Of a stretch of 64,000 bases of DNA, positions 1 through 14,639 are shown piece after piece. The first letter of the stretch is position 1; every line of letters starts with the position of its first letter. A program made the position numbers and the translations under genes. The notes below the pieces were generated by a model that ran no database searches, was not told where the DNA came from, and saw only the letters and a program-made list of their open reading frames with translations. The DNA is from Chrysogorgia sp. JL179-B06 (taxonomy: Eukaryota; Cnidaria; Anthozoa; Scleralcyonacea; Chrysogorgiidae), in NCBI GenBank assembly GCA_035772405.1, contig JAYKKM010000117.1, positions 1-64,000 of the forward strand, written 5' to 3'.

Positions 1-3000
1 CTTGTCTTGACAAGTTGCCATGTCTTGTCTTGACAAGTTGTCTTGTTTTGACAAGTTGTCTTGTCTTATCTTGACAATTTTCTTCTCTTCTCTTGTCTTG
101 TCTTGTATTGTCTTGACAAGTTGTCTTGTCTTGATAAGTTGTCTTGTCTTGACAAGTTGTCTTATCTTGTCTTGTCTTGTCTTGTCTTGACAAGTTGTCT
201 TGTTTTATCTTGACAAGTTGTCTTGTCTTGTCTTGTCTTGTCTTGTCTTGACAAGTTTGTCATGTCTTGTCTTGACCAGTTTCTATTGTCTTGACTTCTC
301 TTGCCTTGTCTTGAAAAGTTGTCTTGCCTTCTCTTGTCTTTTCCTTGTCTTGACAACTTGTCTTGTCTTGTCTTGTCTTGACAAGTTGTCTTGTCTTGAC
401 AAGTTGTTTTGTCTTGTCCTGGCAAGTTGTCTAGTCTTGTCTTGTCTTGGCAAGTTGTCTTGTCTTGTCTTGTCTTGACAAGTTGTCTTGACAAGTTGTC
501 ATGTCTTGTCTTGTCTTGCCTTCTATTGTATTTTCTTGTCTTGTCTTGTCTTGTCTTGTCTTGACTTGTCAAGACAAGTTGTCTTGTCTTGTCTTGTCTT
601 GACAAGTTGTCTTGTCTTGTCCTTGACAAGTTGTCATGTCTTGTCTTGTCTTGACAAGTTGTCTTGTCTTGTCTTGTCTTGACCAGTTGTCTTGTCTTGT
701 CTTGTCTTGCCTTGTCCAAACAAGTTGTCTTGTCTTGTATTGTCTTGACAAGTTGTTTCGTCTTGTCTTGACAAGTTGTTTTGTCTTGTCATGGCAAGTT
801 GTCTTGTCTTGTCTTGACAAGTTGTCTTGACAAGTTGTTATGTCTTGTCTTGAATTGTCTTGTCTTGTCTTGTCTTGTCATGTCTTGTCTTGTCTTGTCT
901 TGGCAAGTTATCTTGTCTTGTCTTGATAAGTTCTCTTGTATTGTCTTGTCTTGAAAAGTTGTCGTGTCTTTTCTTGACAAGTGGTGTTGTCTTGTCTTGA
1001 CAAGTTGTCTTGTCTTTTCTTGACAAATTGTCTTGTCTTGTCAAGTTATCTTGTCTTGTCTTGACAAGTTGTCTTGTATTATATTGTCTTGTCTTGACAA
1101 GTTGTCTTGTCTTGTCTTGTCTTAACAAGTTGTCTTGTTTTGTATTGACAAGTTGTCGTGTCTTGTCTTGTCTTGACAAGTTGTCTGGTCTTGACAAGTT
1201 GTCTTGTCTTATCTTGTATTGACAAGTTGTTTTGTCTTGTCTTGGCAAGTTGTCTAGTCTTGTCCTGTCTTGGCAAGTTGTCTTGTCTTGTCTTGTCTTG
1301 TCTTGACAAGTTGTCTTGACAAGTTGTCTTGACAAGTTGTCATGTCTTGTCTTGTCTTGTCTTGTCTTGTCTTGTATTGTCGTTTCTTGTCTTGTCTTGT
1401 CTTGCCTTGTCTTGTCTTGTCTTGTCTTGTCTTGTCTTGTCTTGTCTTGTCTTGTCTTAGTCAAGACAAGATGTCTTGTCTTTTCTTGTCTTGATAAGTT
1501 GCCTTATCTTGTCTTGTCTTGTCTTGACAAGTTGTCTTGTCTTGCCTTGTCTTGACAAGTTGCCATGTCCTTGTCTTGACAAGTTGTCTTGTTTTGACAA
1601 GTTGTCTTGTCTTGTCTTGACAAATTTTCTTCTCTTGTCTTGACCTTGTATTGTCTTGACAAGTTGTCTTGTCTTGATAAGTTGTCTTGTCTTGACAAGT
1701 TGTATTATCTTGTCTTGTCTTGTCTTGTCTTGACAAGTTGTCTTGTCTTATCTTGACAAGTTGTCTTGTCTTGTCTTGTCTTGTCTTGACAAGTTGTCAT
1801 GTCTTGTCTTGACCAGTTGTATTGTCTTGAACTTCTCTTGCCTTGTCTTGAAAAGTTGTCTTGCCTTGTCTTGTCTTTTCCTTGTCTTGACAACTTGTCT
1901 TGTCTTGTCTTGTCTTGACAAGTTGTCCTTGTCTTGACAAGTTGTTTTGTCTTGTCCTGGCAAGTTGTCTAGTCTTGTCTTGTCTTGGCAAGTTGTCTTG
2001 TCTTGTCTTGTCTTGACAAGTTGTCTTGACAAGTTGTCATGTCATGTCTTGGTCTTGCCTTCTATTGTCTTTTCTTGTCTTGTCTTGTCTTGTCTTGACT
2101 TGTCAAGACAAGTTGTCTTGTCTTGTCTTGTCTTGACAAGTTGTCTTGTCTTGTCTTGACAAGTTGTCATGTCTTGTCTTGTCTTGACAAGTTGTCCTTG
2201 TCTTGTCTTGGACCAGTTGTCTTGTCTTGTATTGTCTTGCCTTGTCCAAACAAGTTGTCGTGTCTTGTATTGTCTTGACAAGTTGTTTTGTCTTGTCTTG
2301 ACAAGTTGTTTTGTCTTGTCATGGCAAGTTGTCCTTGTCTTGTCTTGACAAGTTGTCTTGACAAGTTGTCATGTCTTGTCTTGAATTGTCTTGTCTTGTC
2401 TTGTCTTGTCATGTCTTGTCTTGTCTTGGCTTGGCAAGTTATCTTGTCTTGTCTTGACAAGTTCTCTTGTATTGTCCTTGTCTTGAAAAGTTGTCGTGTC
2501 TTTGTCTTGACAAGTGGTGTTGTCTTGTCTTGACAAGTTTGTCTTGTCTTTTCTTGACAAATTGTCTTGTCTTGTCAAGTTATCTTGTCTTGTCTTGACA
2601 AGTTGTCCTTGTCTTGTCTTGTCTTGACAAGTTGTCCTTGTTTTGTATTGACAAGTTGTCGTGTCTTGTCTTGTCCTTGACAAGTTGTCTGGTCTTGACA
2701 AGTTGTCTTGTCTTATCTTGTATTGACAAGTTGTTTTGTCTTGTCTTGGCAAGTTGTCTAGTCTTGTCTTGTCTTGGCAAGTTGTCTTGTCTTGTCTTGT
2801 CTTGTCTTGACAAGTTTGTCTTGACAAGTTGTCATGTCTTGTCTTGTCTTGTCTTGTATTGTCTTTTCTTTTCTTTTCTTGTCTTGTCTTGTCTTGTCTT
2901 GTCTTGTCTTGTCAAGACAAGATGTCTTGTCTTGTCTTGTCTTGACAAGTTGCCTTATCTTGACAAGTTGTCTTGTCTTGACAAATTAACTTGTCTTGTC

Positions 3001-5421
3001 TTGTCTTGACAAGTTGTCTTGCCTTGTCTTGTCTTGACAATGTTCTTGTCTTTTCTTGTCTTGTTTTGACAAGTTGTCATGTCTTGTCTTGTCTAGACAA
3101 GTTGTCTTGTCTTGTCTTGACTTGACAAGTTGTCTTGTCTTGTCTTGTCTTGACAAGTTGTCTTGCCTTGTCTTGTCTTGACAAGTTGTTTTATCGTTTC
3201 TTGTCTTGTCTTGGCAAGTTGTCTTGTCTTGTCTTGTCTTGATTGACAAGTTGTCTTGACAAGTTGTCGTATCTTGTATTGTATTGTCTTGTCTTGTCTT
3301 GTCTTGTCTTGTCTTGTCAAGACAAGTTGTCTTGTCTTGTCAAGACAAGTTGTCTTGTCTTGTCTTGTCTTGACACGTTGTCTTGTCTTGACAAGTTGTC
3401 TTGTCTTGACAAGTTAACTTGTCTTGTCTTGTTTTGACAAGTTCTCTTGCCTTGCCTTGTCTTGACAAGTTGTTTTGTCTTTTCTTGTCTTGTCTTGGCA
3501 AGTTGTCTTGTCTTATCTTGTCTTGATTGACAAGTTGTCTTGACAAGTTCTCTTGTCTTGTCTTGTCTTGTCTTGACAAGTAGTCTTGTCTTGTCTTCTC
3601 TTGAGAAGTTGTCATGTCTTGTCTTGTCTTGACAAGTTGTCATGTCTTGTCTTGACCAGATGTCTTGTCTTGTCTTGTCTTGTCTTGCCTTGTCTTGACA
3701 AGTTGTCTTGTCTTGTCTTGTCATGACAAGTTGTCTTGTCTTGTCTTGTCTTGTCTTGTCTTGTCTTGTCTTGTCTTGACAAGTTGTCTTGTCTTGACAT
3801 GTTGTCTTGTCTTGTCTTGTCTTGACAAGTTGTCTTGTCTTACCTTGATAAGTTGTCTTGTCTTGTCTTTTCTTGTCTTGACAAGTTGTCTTGTTTTGAC
3901 AAGTTGTCTTGTCTTGTCTTAACAATTTTCGTGTCATGTCTTGTCTTGTCTTTTATTGTCTTGACAAGTTGTCTTGTCTTGTCTTGACAAGTTATCTTGT
4001 CTTGTGTTGTCTTTACAAGTTGTCTTGTCTTGTCTTGACAAGTTATCTTGTCTTGTATTGACAAGTTGTCTTGTCTTGTATTGACTTGACAAGTTGTCTT
4101 GTTTTGTATTGACAAGTTGTCTTGTCTTGTCTTGTCTTGTCTTGTCTTGTCTTGTCTTGTCTTGTCTTGTCTTGTCTTGACACGTTTTCTCGTCTTGCCT
4201 TGACAAGTTGTTTTGTCTTAACATGTTGTCTTGTCTTGTCTTGTCTTTTCTTGTCTTGACAAGTTGTCTTGTTTTGACAAATTGTCTTGTCTTGTGTTGA
4301 CAATTTTCGTGTCATGTCTTGTCTTGTATTTTATTGTATTGACAAGTTGTCTTCTCTTGACAAGTTATCTTGTCTTGTAATGACAAGTTGTCATGTCTTA
4401 TCTTGTCTTCACCAGTTGTCTTGCCTTGTCTTGTCTTGTTTTGACAAGTTGTCTTGTCTTGTCTTAACAAGTTGTCTTGTCTTGACAAGTTGTTTTGACT
4501 TGTCTTGTCTTGTCTTGTGTTGACAAGTTGTCTTGTTTTAACAAGTTGTCTTGTCTTGTCTTGTCTTTACAAGTTGTCTTGTATTGTCTTGTCTTGACAA
4601 GTTGTCTTGACAAGTTGTCTTGTTTTGACAAGTTGTCTTGTCTTGTCTTGTCTTGACAATTTTCTAGTCTTGTTTTGTCTTGTCTTGTCTTGTCTTGTCT
4701 TGTCTTGTCTTGTCTTGTCTTGTCCTGTCTTGCCTTGTCTTGTGTTGTCTTGACAAGTTGTCTTGTCTTGACAAGTTAACTTGTCTTGTCTTGTCTTGTC
4801 TTGACAAGTTGTCTTGTCTTGTCTTGTCTTGACAAGTTCTCTTGTCTTGTCTTGTCTTGAGAAGTTGTCATGTCTTGTCTTGTCTTGACAAGTTGTCATG
4901 TCTTGTCTTGACCAGTTGTCTTGTCTTGTCTTGTCTTGCCTTGTCTTAACAAGTTGTCTTGTCTTGTCTTGAATGGACAAGTTGTCTTGTCTTGTCTTGA
5001 CAAGTTGGCTTGACAAGTTGTCTTGTCTTGTCTTGTCTTGTCTTGTCTTGACAAGTTGTCTTATCTTGACATGTTGTCTTGTCTTGTCTTGTCTTGACAA
5101 GTTGTCTTGTCTTATCTTGATAAGTTGTCTTGTCTTGTCTTGTCTTTTCTTGTCTTGACAAGTTGTCTTGTTTTGACAAGTTGTCTTGTCTTAACAATTT
5201 TCGTGTCATGTCTTGTCTTGCCTTTTATTGTCTTGACAAGTTGTCTTCTCTTGACAAGTTATCTTGTCTTGTCTTGACAAGTTGTCATGTCTTGTCTTGT
5301 CTTCAGCAGTTGTCTTGCCTTGTCTTGTCTTGTTTTGACAAGTTGTCTTGTCTTGTCTTTTCTTGACAAGTTTGTCTTGTCTTTTCTTGTCTTGTCGTGA
5401 CAAGTTGTCTTGTCTTGACAA

Positions 5422-5452
<31 letters not shown>

Positions 5453-8400
5453 TTGTGTCGACAAGTTGTCTTGTCTTGACAAGTTGTCTTGTCTTGACAA
5501 GTTGTCTTGTCTTGTCTTGACAAGTTGTCTTGTCTTGTCTTGACAAGTTGTCTTCTCTTGACATGTTGTCTTGTCTTGTCTTGTCTTGACAAGTTGCATT
5601 GTCTTATCTTGATAAGTTGTCTTGTCTTGTCCTTTCTTGTCTTGACAAGTTGTCTTGTCTTGTTTTTTCTTGACATGTTGTTTTGTCTTCTCTTGACAAG
5701 TTGTCTTGTCTTGACAAGTTGTGTTGTCTTGACAAGTTGTCTTGTCTTGACAAGTTGTCTTGTCTTGACAAGTTGTCTTGTCTTGTATTGTCTTGACAAG
5801 TTGTGTTGTCTTGACAAGTTGTCTTGTCTTGTCTTGACAAGTTGTCTTGTCTTGTCTTGACAAGTTGTGTTGTCTTAACAAGTTGTCTTGTCTTGAGAAG
5901 TTGTCTTGTCTTGTCTTGTCTTGACAAGTTGTCTTGTCTTGTCTTGTCTTGACAAGTTGTCTTGTCTTGTCTTGACAAGTTGTCTTGTCTTGTCTTGACA
6001 AGTTGTCTTGTCTTGTCTTGTCTTGTATTGACAAGTTGTCTTGTCTTGTCTTGACAAGTTATCTTGTCTTATGTTGTCTTGGCAAGTTGTCTTGCCTTGT
6101 CTTGACAAGTTATCTTGTCTTGTCTTGACAAGTTGTCTTGTCTTGTCTTGTCTTGACAAGTTGTCTTGTTTTGTATTGACAAGTTGTCTTGTCTTGTCTT
6201 GTCTTGTCTTGAGAAGTTGTCATGTCTTGTCTTGTCTTGTCTTGTCTTGTCTTGTCTTGTCTTGAGCAGTTGTCTTTTCTTGTCTTGCCTTGTCTTGACA
6301 AGTTGTCTTGTCTTGTCTTGTCTTGACAAGTTGTCTTGTCTTGTCTTGTCTTGTCTTGACAAGTAGTTTTTGTCTTGTCGTGACAAGTTTTCTTGTCTTG
6401 TCTTGTCTTAGCAAGTTGTTTTGCCTTGTCTTGTCTTGACAAGTTGTCTTGACAAGTTGTCATGTCTTGTCTTGTCTTGTCTTGACAAGTTGTCTTGTAT
6501 TGTATTGTCTTGTCTTGACAAGTTGTCTTGTCTTGTATTGTGTTGACAAGTTGTCTTGTCTTGTCTTGACAAGTTGTCTTGTCTTGATAAGTTGTCTTGT
6601 CTTGTCTTATCTTGACAAGTTGTCTTGTCTTGACAAGTTTGTCTTGTCTTGACAGGTTCACTTGTCTTGCCCTGTCTTGTCTTGAGAAGTTTGTCTTGTC
6701 TTGATAAGTTGTTTTGTCTTATCTTGTCTTGAAAAGTTGTTTGTCTTGTCTTGACAAGTTGTCTTGTTTTGTCTTGTCTTGTCAAGTTGTATTGTCTTGT
6801 CTTGTCTTGTCTTTTCTTGTCTTGACAAGTTGTCTTGTTTTGACAAGTTGTCTTGTCCGTTCTTGACAATTTTCTTGTCATGTCTTGTCTTGTCGTTTAT
6901 TGTCTTGACAAGTTAGGTTCTCTTGGCAAGTTATCTTGTCTTGTGTTGACAAGTTGTCTTGTCTTGTCTTGTCTTGAAAAGTTGTCTTCTCATGACAAGT
7001 TATCTTGTCTTGTCTTGTATTGACAAATTGTCTTGTCTTGTCTTGACAAGTTGTCTTGTCTTGTGTTGACAAGTTGTCTTGTTTTGTATTGACAAGTTGT
7101 CTTGTCTTGTCTTGTCTTGAGAAATTGTCATGTCTTGTCATGCCTTGTCTTGATAAGTTGTCTTGTCTTGTCTTTAAAGTTTTCTCGTCTTGCCTTAAGA
7201 AGTTGTCTTGTCTTGTCTTGTCTTGTCTTGAGAAGTTGTCTTGTCTTGAGAAGTTGTTTTGTCTTGTCTTGTCTTGTGTTGACAAGTTGTCTTGTCTAGT
7301 CTTGACATGTTGTCTTGTCTTGTCTTGTCTTGTCTTGACAAGAGGTATTGTCTTGTCTTGATAAGTTGTCTTGTTTTGTCTTGTCTTGACAAGTTGTCTT
7401 GTCTTGTCTTTTCTTGTGTTGACATGTTGTCTTGTCTTGTCTTGACAATTTTATTGTAATGTCTTGTCTTGTCTTTTATTGTCTTGACAAGTTGTCTTGT
7501 CTTGTCTTGTCTTGAAAAGTTGTCTTCTCTTGACAAGTTATCTTGTCTTGTCTTGTCTTGACAAGTTGTCTTGTCTTGTCTTGTCTTGACAAGTTGTCTT
7601 GTCTTGTGTGACAAGTTGTGTCTTGTTTTGTATTGACAAGTTGTCTTGTCTTGTCTTGTCTTGAGAAATTGTCATGTCTTGTCTTGCCTTGTCTTGACAA
7701 GTTGTCTTGTCTTGTCTTGACAAGTATTCTCGTCTTGCCTTGACAAGTTCTCTTGTCTTGTCTTGACAAGACGTCTTGTCTTGATAACTTGTCTTGTCTC
7801 GTCTTGTCTTGTCTAGAGAAGTTGTCTTGTCTTGAGAAGTTGTTTTGTCTTGTCTTGTCTTGTCTTGTGTTGACAAGTTGGCTTGTCTTGTCTTGACATG
7901 TTGTCTTGTCTTGTCTTGTCTTGACAAATTGTCTTGTCTTGACAAGTTGTCTTGTTTTGTCTTGTCTTGACAACTTGTCTTGACTTGTCTTTTCTTGTCT
8001 TGACAAGCTGTCTTGTTTTGACAAGTTGTCTTGTCTTGTCCTTGACAATTTTCTTGTCATGTCTTGTCTTGTATTTTATTGCATTGACAAGTTGTCTTCT
8101 CTTGACAAGTTATCTTGTCTTGACAAGTTGTCTTGTCTTATCTTGACAAGTTGTCTTGTCTTGTCTTGACAAGTTGTCTTGTCTTGTCTTGACAAGTTGT
8201 TTTGGTCTTGACTTGTCTTGTCTTGACAAGTTGTCTTGTCTTATCTTGACAAGTTTTCTTGTCTTGTCTTGACAAGTTGTCTTGTCTTGTCTTGACAAGT
8301 TGTCTTGTATTGTCTTGACAAGTTGTCTTGTCTTGTCTTGTCTTGTCTTGACAAGTTTGTCTTGTATTGTCTTGACAAGTTGTCTTGTCTTTTCTTGTCT

Positions 8401-8950
8401 TGTCTTGACAAGTTGTCTTGTCTTGTCTTGTCTTGTCTTGATAAGTTGTCTTGTCTTGTCTTGACAAGTTGTCATGTCTTGTCTTGTCTTGACAAGTTGT
8501 CTTGTCTTTTCTTGTCTTGTCTTGACAAGTTGTCTTGTCTTGTCTTGTCTTGTGTTGACAAGTTGTCTTGTCTTTGTCTTGACATGTTTGTCTTGTCTTG
8601 TCTTGTCTTGACAAGTTGTCTTGTCTTGTCTTGTCTTGTCTTGACAAGTTGTCTTGTCTTGTCTTGACAAGTTGTCATGTCTTGTCTTGTCTTGACAAGT
8701 TGTCTTGTCTTGTCTTGACAAGTTGCCTTGTCTTGTCTTGACAAGTTCTTTGTCTTGTCTTGCCAAGTTGTCTTGGTCTTGTCTTGGCAAGTTGTCTTGT
8801 ATTGTCCTGTCTTGTCTTGACAAGTTGTATTGACAAATTGTCTTCTCTTGTCTTGACAAGTTGTCTTGTATTGTCTTGTATTGACAAGTTGTCTTGTCTT
8901 GAGAAGTTGTTTTGTCTTGTCTTGTGTTGACAAGTTGTCTTGTCTTGTCT
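1..8950. repeat. Satellite block duplicated at about 22770-31960 (copy A)
   Basis: The order of rare variant units here is repeated about 23.0 kb to the right. Examples are the GACAATGTTCTTGTC variant near 3037 and 26069, the GTGTCGACAAG variant near 5455 and 28573, and the GTGTGACAAG variant near 7606 and 30713. The two blocks drift in register by only about 100-200 bp over 9 kb, with single-base and single-pentamer differences. Homology fades after about 8950. Boundaries were set by eye. Confidence 0.75.
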
Positions 8951-11900
8951 TGACATGTTGTCTTGTCTTGTCTTGTCTTGACAAGTTTACTTGTCTTGCC
9001 TTGTCTTGACAAGTTGTCTTGTCTCGTCTTGTCTTGTCTTGAGAAGTTGTCTTGTCTTGAGAAGTTGTTTTGTCTTGTCTTGCATTGTCTTAACAAGTTG
9101 TCTTGTCTTGTCTTGACAAGTTGTCTTGTCTGGACAAGTTGTGTTGTTTGCTTGTCTTGTCTTGACAATTTGTCTTGTCTTTATCATGACAAGTTGTCTT
9201 GTCTTGACAAGTTTTCTTGACAAGTTTGTCTTTATCTTGACAACTTTTCTTGTCTTGTCTTGTCTTCACAATGTTCTTGTCTTGTCTAGTCTTGTCTTGC
9301 ATTGTCTTGACAGGTTGTCTTGTCTTGTCTTTTCTTGTCTTGAAAAGTTGTCTTGTCTTGTCTTGTCTTGCCTTGACAAGTTTTCTCGTCTTGCCTTGAC
9401 AAGTTGTTTTGTCTTGTGTTGTCTTGTGTTGTCTTGTGTTGACAAGTTGTCTTATCGTATCTTGACATGTTGTCTTGTCGTGTCTTAACAAGTTGTCTTG
9501 ACTTGTCTTGACAAGTTGTCAGGTTTTGTTTTGTTTTGTCTTGTCTTGACAAGTTGACTTGTGTTGTATTTTCTTGTCGTAACAAGTTGTCTTGTCTTGT
9601 CTTGACAAGTTGTCTTGTCTTGTCTTGACAAGTTGTCTTGTCTTGTCTTGTCTTGACAAGTTGTCTTGTCTTGTCTTGACAAGTTTTCTTGTCTTGTCTT
9701 GACAAGTTGTCTTGTATTGACAAGTTGTCTTGTCTTGTCTTGACAAGTTGTCTTGTCTTTTCTTGATAAGTGTCATGTCTTGTCTTGTCTTGACAAGTTG
9801 TCTTAACTTGTCTTGTCTTGTCTTGACAAGTTGTCTTGTCTTGTCTTGTCTTGTCTAGACAAGTTGTCTTGTCTTGTCTTGACAAGTTGTCATGCCTTGT
9901 CTTGTCTTGACTAGTTGTCTTGTCTTGTCTTGTCTTGCCTTGTCTTGACAAGTTGTCTTGTCTTGTCTTGCCAAGTTGCCTTGTCTTGTCCTGGCAAATT
10001 GTCTTGTATTGTCTTGTCTTCTGTTGACAAGTTGTCTTGACAAGTTGTCTTCTCTTGCCTTGACAAGTTGTATTGTATTGTCTTGTCTTGACAAGTTGTC
10101 TTGTCTTGATGAGTTGTTTTATCTTGTCTTGTCTTGTGTTGACAAGTTGTCTTGTCTTGTCTTGACATGTTGTCTTGTCTTGTCTTGTCTTGACAAGTTG
10201 TCTTGTCTTGTCTTGACAAGTTGTCTTGTCTTGTCTTGAGAAGTTGTCATGTCTTGTCTTGTCTTGTCTTGTCTTGTCTTGACAAGTTTTCTCGTCTTGC
10301 CTTGACAAGTTGTCTTGTCTTGTCTTGTCTTCTCTTGTCTTGACAAGTTGTCATGTATTGTCTTGTCTTGACAAGTTGTCTTGTCTTGTCTTGACCAGTT
10401 GTCTTGTCTTGGCTTATCTTGCCTTGTCTTGACAAGTTGTCGTATCTTGTCTTGCCTTGTCTTGACAATTTGTCTTGTCTTGTCTGGACAAGTTGTTTTG
10501 TCTTGTCTTGACAAGTTGTCTTGTCTTGTCTAATGTCTTGGCAAGTTGTCTTGTCTTGTCTTGACAAGTTGTCTTGACAAGTTGTCTTGTCTTGTCTTGT
10601 CTTGTCTTGTCTTGACAAGACAAGTCTTGTCTTGTCTTGACAAGTTGTCTTGTCTTGTCTTGTCTTCTCTTGACAAGTTGTCTTGTATTGCCTTGTCTTG
10701 ACAAGTTGTCTTGTCTTGTATTGTGTTGACAAGTTGTCTTGTCTTGTCTTGTCTTGACAAGTTGTCTTGTCTTGACAAGTTGTCTTGTCTTGTCTTGACA
10801 AGTTATCTTATCTTGATAAGTTGTCTTGTCTTGTCTTGTCTTGACAAGTTGTCTTGTCTTGTCTTGACAAGTTTTCTCGTCTTGCCTTGACAAGTTGTCT
10901 TGTCTTGTCTTGTCTTCAAAAATTGTCATGTCTTGTCTTGTATTTGTCTTGACTTGACAAGTTGACTTGTCTTGTCTTGACAAGTTGTCTTGTCTTGTCT
11001 TGTCTTGACAAGTTGTCTTGTCTTGTCTTGTCTTGACAAGTTGTCTTGTCTTGACGTGTTATCTTGTCTTGACAAGTTGTCTTGTCTTGACAAGTTGTCT
11101 TGTCTTGAGAAGCTGTTTTGTCTTGTCTTGTCTTGTGTTGACAAGTTGTCTTGTCTTGTCTTGACATGTTGTCTTGTCTTGTCTTGTCTTGACAAGTTGT
11201 CTTGTCTTGTCTTGACAAGTTGTCTTGTTTTGTATAGTCTTGACAAGTTGTCTTGTCTTGTCTTTTCTTGTCTTGACAAGTTGTCTTGTTTTGACAAGAT
11301 GTCTTGTCTTGTCTTGACACTTTTCTTGTCATGTCATGTCTTGTCTTGTCTTTTATTGTCTTGACAAGTTGTCTTCTCTTGACAAGTTGTCTTGTTTTGT
11401 TTTGTCTTGTCTTGACAAGTTGTCTTGTCTTGTCTTTTCTTAACAAGTTATCTTGTCTTGTCTTGACAAGTTGACTTGTCTTGTCTTGACAAGTTGTCTT
11501 GTCTTGTCTTGTCTTGTTTTGACAAGTTGTCTTGTCTTATCTTGACAAGTTTTCTTGTCTTGTCTTGACAAGTTGTCTTGTCTTGTCTTGACAAGTTGTC
11601 TTGTCTTGTCTTGACAAGTTGTCTTGTCTTGTCTTGTCTTGACAAGTTGTCATGTCTTGTCTTGTCTTGACAAGTTGTCTTGTCTTTTCTTGTCTTGTCT
11701 TGACAGGTTGTCTTGTCTTGTCTTGTCTTGTCTTGATAAGTTGTCTTGTCTTGTCTTGACAAGTTGTCATGTCTTGTCTTGTCTTGACAAGTTGTATTGT
11801 CTTGTCTTGACCAGTTGTCTTGTCTTGTCTTGTCTTGCCTTGTGTTGACAAGTTGTCTTGTTTTGTCTTGACAAGTTGCCTTGTCTTGACAAGTTGCCTT

Positions 11901-14639
11901 GTCTTGACAAGTTGTTTTGTCTTGTCTTGCCAGGTTGTCTTGTCTTGTCTTGGCAAGTTGTCTTGTATTGTCTTGTCTTGTCTTGACAAGTTGTATTGAC
12001 AAATTGTCTTCTCTTGTCTTGACAAGTTGTCTTGTAGTGTCTTGTCTTGACAAGTTGTCGTATCTTGAGAAGTTGTTTTGTCTTGTCTTGTGTTGACAAG
12101 TTGTCTTGTCTTGATGAGTTGTTTTGTCTTGTCTTGTATTGTGTTGACAAGTTGTCTTGTCTTGTCTTGACATGTTGTCTTGTCTTGTCTTGTCTTGTCT
12201 TGACAAGTTGTCTTGTCTTGTCTTGACAAGTTGTCTTGTCTTGTCTTGTCTTGAGAAGTTGTCATGTCTTGTCTTGTCTTGTCTTGTCTTGACAAGTTTT
12301 CTCGTCTTGCCTTGACAAGTTGTCTTGTCTTGTCTTGTCTTCTCTTGTCTTGACAAGTTGTCTTGTCTTGTCTTGACCAGTTGTCTTGTCTTGTCTTATA
12401 TTGCCTTGTCTTGACAAGTTGTCGTTTCTTGTCTTGCCTTGTCTTGACAAGTTGTCTTGTCTTGTCTGGACAAGTTGTTTTGTCTTGTCTTGACAAGTTG
12501 TCTTGTCTTGTCTAATGTCTTGGCAAGTTGTCTTGTCTTGTCTTGTCTTGACAAGTTGTCTTGACAAGTTGTCTTGTCTTGTCTTGTCTTGTCTGGTCTT
12601 GTCTTGTCTTGTCTTGTCTTGACAAGACAAGTCTTGTCTTGTCTTGACAAGTTGTATTGTCTTGTCTTGTCTTCACAAGTTGTCTTGTATTGCCTTGTCT
12701 TGACAAGTTGTATTGTCTTGTATTGTGTTGACAAGTTGTCTTGTCTTGTCTTGTCTTGTCTTGACAAGTTGTCTTGTCTTGACAAGTTGTCTTGTCTTGT
12801 CTTGACAAGTTGTCTTGTCTTGATAAGTTGTCTTGTCTTGTCTTGTCTTGACAAGTTGTCTTGTCTTGTCTTGACAAGTTTTTCTCGTCTTGCCTTGACA
12901 AGTTGTCTTGTCTTGTCTTGTCTTCAAAAATTGTCATGTCTTGTCTTGTATTTGTCTTGACTTGACAAGTTGACTTGTCTTGTCTTGTCTTGACAAGTTG
13001 TCTTGTCTTGACAAGTTATCTTGTCTTGACAAGTTGTCTTGTCTTGACAAGTTGTCTTGTCTTGAGAAGCTGTTTTGTCTTGTCTTGTCTTGTCTTGTGT
13101 TGACAAGTTGTCTTGTCTTGTCTTGACATGTTGTCTTGTCTTGTCTTGTCAAGTTGTCTTGTCTTGTCTTTTCTTGTCTTGACAAGTTGTCTTGTTTTGA
13201 CAAGTTGTCTTGTCTTGTCTTGACACTTTTCTTGTCATGTCTTGTCTTGTCTTTTATTGTCTTGACAAGTTGTCTTCTCTTGACAAGTTGTCTTGTCTTG
13301 GCTTGTCTTGACAAGTTGTCTTGTCTCATCTTGTCTTGTCTTGAGAAGTTGTCTTGTCTTGAGAAGTTGTTTTGTCTTGTCTTGCATTATCTTAACAAGT
13401 TGTCTTGTCTTGTCTTGACAAGTTGTCTTGTCTGGACAAGTTGTGTTGTTGCTTGCCTTGTCTTGACAATTTGTCTTGTCTTTATCTTGACAAGTTGTCT
13501 TGTCTTGTCTTGACAAGTATTCTTGACAAGTTGTCTTTATCTTGACAGCTTTTCTTGTCTTGTCTTGTCTTCACAATGTTCTTGTCTTGTCTAGTCTTGT
13601 CTTGCATTGCCTTGACAAGTTGTCTTGTCTTGTCTTGTCTTTTCTTGTCTTGAAAAGTTGTCTTGTCTTGTCTTGTCTTGCCTTGACAAGTTTTCTCGTC
13701 TTGCCTTGACAAGTTGTTTTGTCTTGTGTTGTCTTGTGTTGTCTTGTGTTGACAAGTTGTCTTATGGTGTCTTGACATGTTGTCTTGTCGTGTCTTAACA
13801 AGTTGTCTTGACTTGTCTTGACAAGTTGTCAGGTTTTGTTTTGTTTTGTCTTGTCTTGACAAGTTGACTTGTCTTGTCTTTTCTTGTCTTAACAAGTTGT
13901 CTTGTCTTGTCTTGACAAGTTGTCTTGTCTTGTCTTGTCTTGTCTTGTCTTGACAAGACAAGTCTTGTCTTGTCTTGACAAGTTGTCTTGTCTTGTCTTG
14001 TCTTGTCTTGACAAGTTGTCTTGTATTGCCTTGTCTTGACAAGTTGTCTTGTCTTGTATTGTGTTGACAAGTTGTCTTGTCTTGTCTTGTCTTGACAAGT
14101 TGTCTTGTCTTGACAAGTTGTCTTGTCTTGTCTTGACAAGTTGTCTTATCTTGATAAGTTGTCTTGTCTTGTCTTGACAAGTTGTCTTGTCTTGTCTTGA
14201 CAAGTTTTCTCGTCTTGCCTTGACAAGTTGTCTTGTCTTGTCTTGTCTTCAAAAATTGTCATGTCTTGTCTTGTCTTGTCTTGACAAGTTGTCTTGACAA
14301 GTTGTCTTGACAAGTTGTCTTGACAAGTTGTCACGTCTTGTCTTGTCTTGTCTTGTATTGTCTTTTCTTGTCTTGTCTTGTCTTGTCTTGTCTTGTCTTG
14401 TCTTGTCTTGTCTTGTCTTGTCTTGTCTTGTCTTGTCAAGACAAGATGTCTTGTCTTGTCTTGTCTTGACAAGTTGTCTTATCTTGACAAGTTGTCTTGT
14501 CTTGACAAGTTAACTTGTCTTGTCTTGTCTGGGCAAGTTGTCTTGCCTTCTCTTGTCTTGACAATGTTCTTGTCTTTTCTTGTCTTGTTTTGACAACTTG
14601 TCATGTCTTGTCTTGTCTAGACAAGTTGTCTTGTCTTGT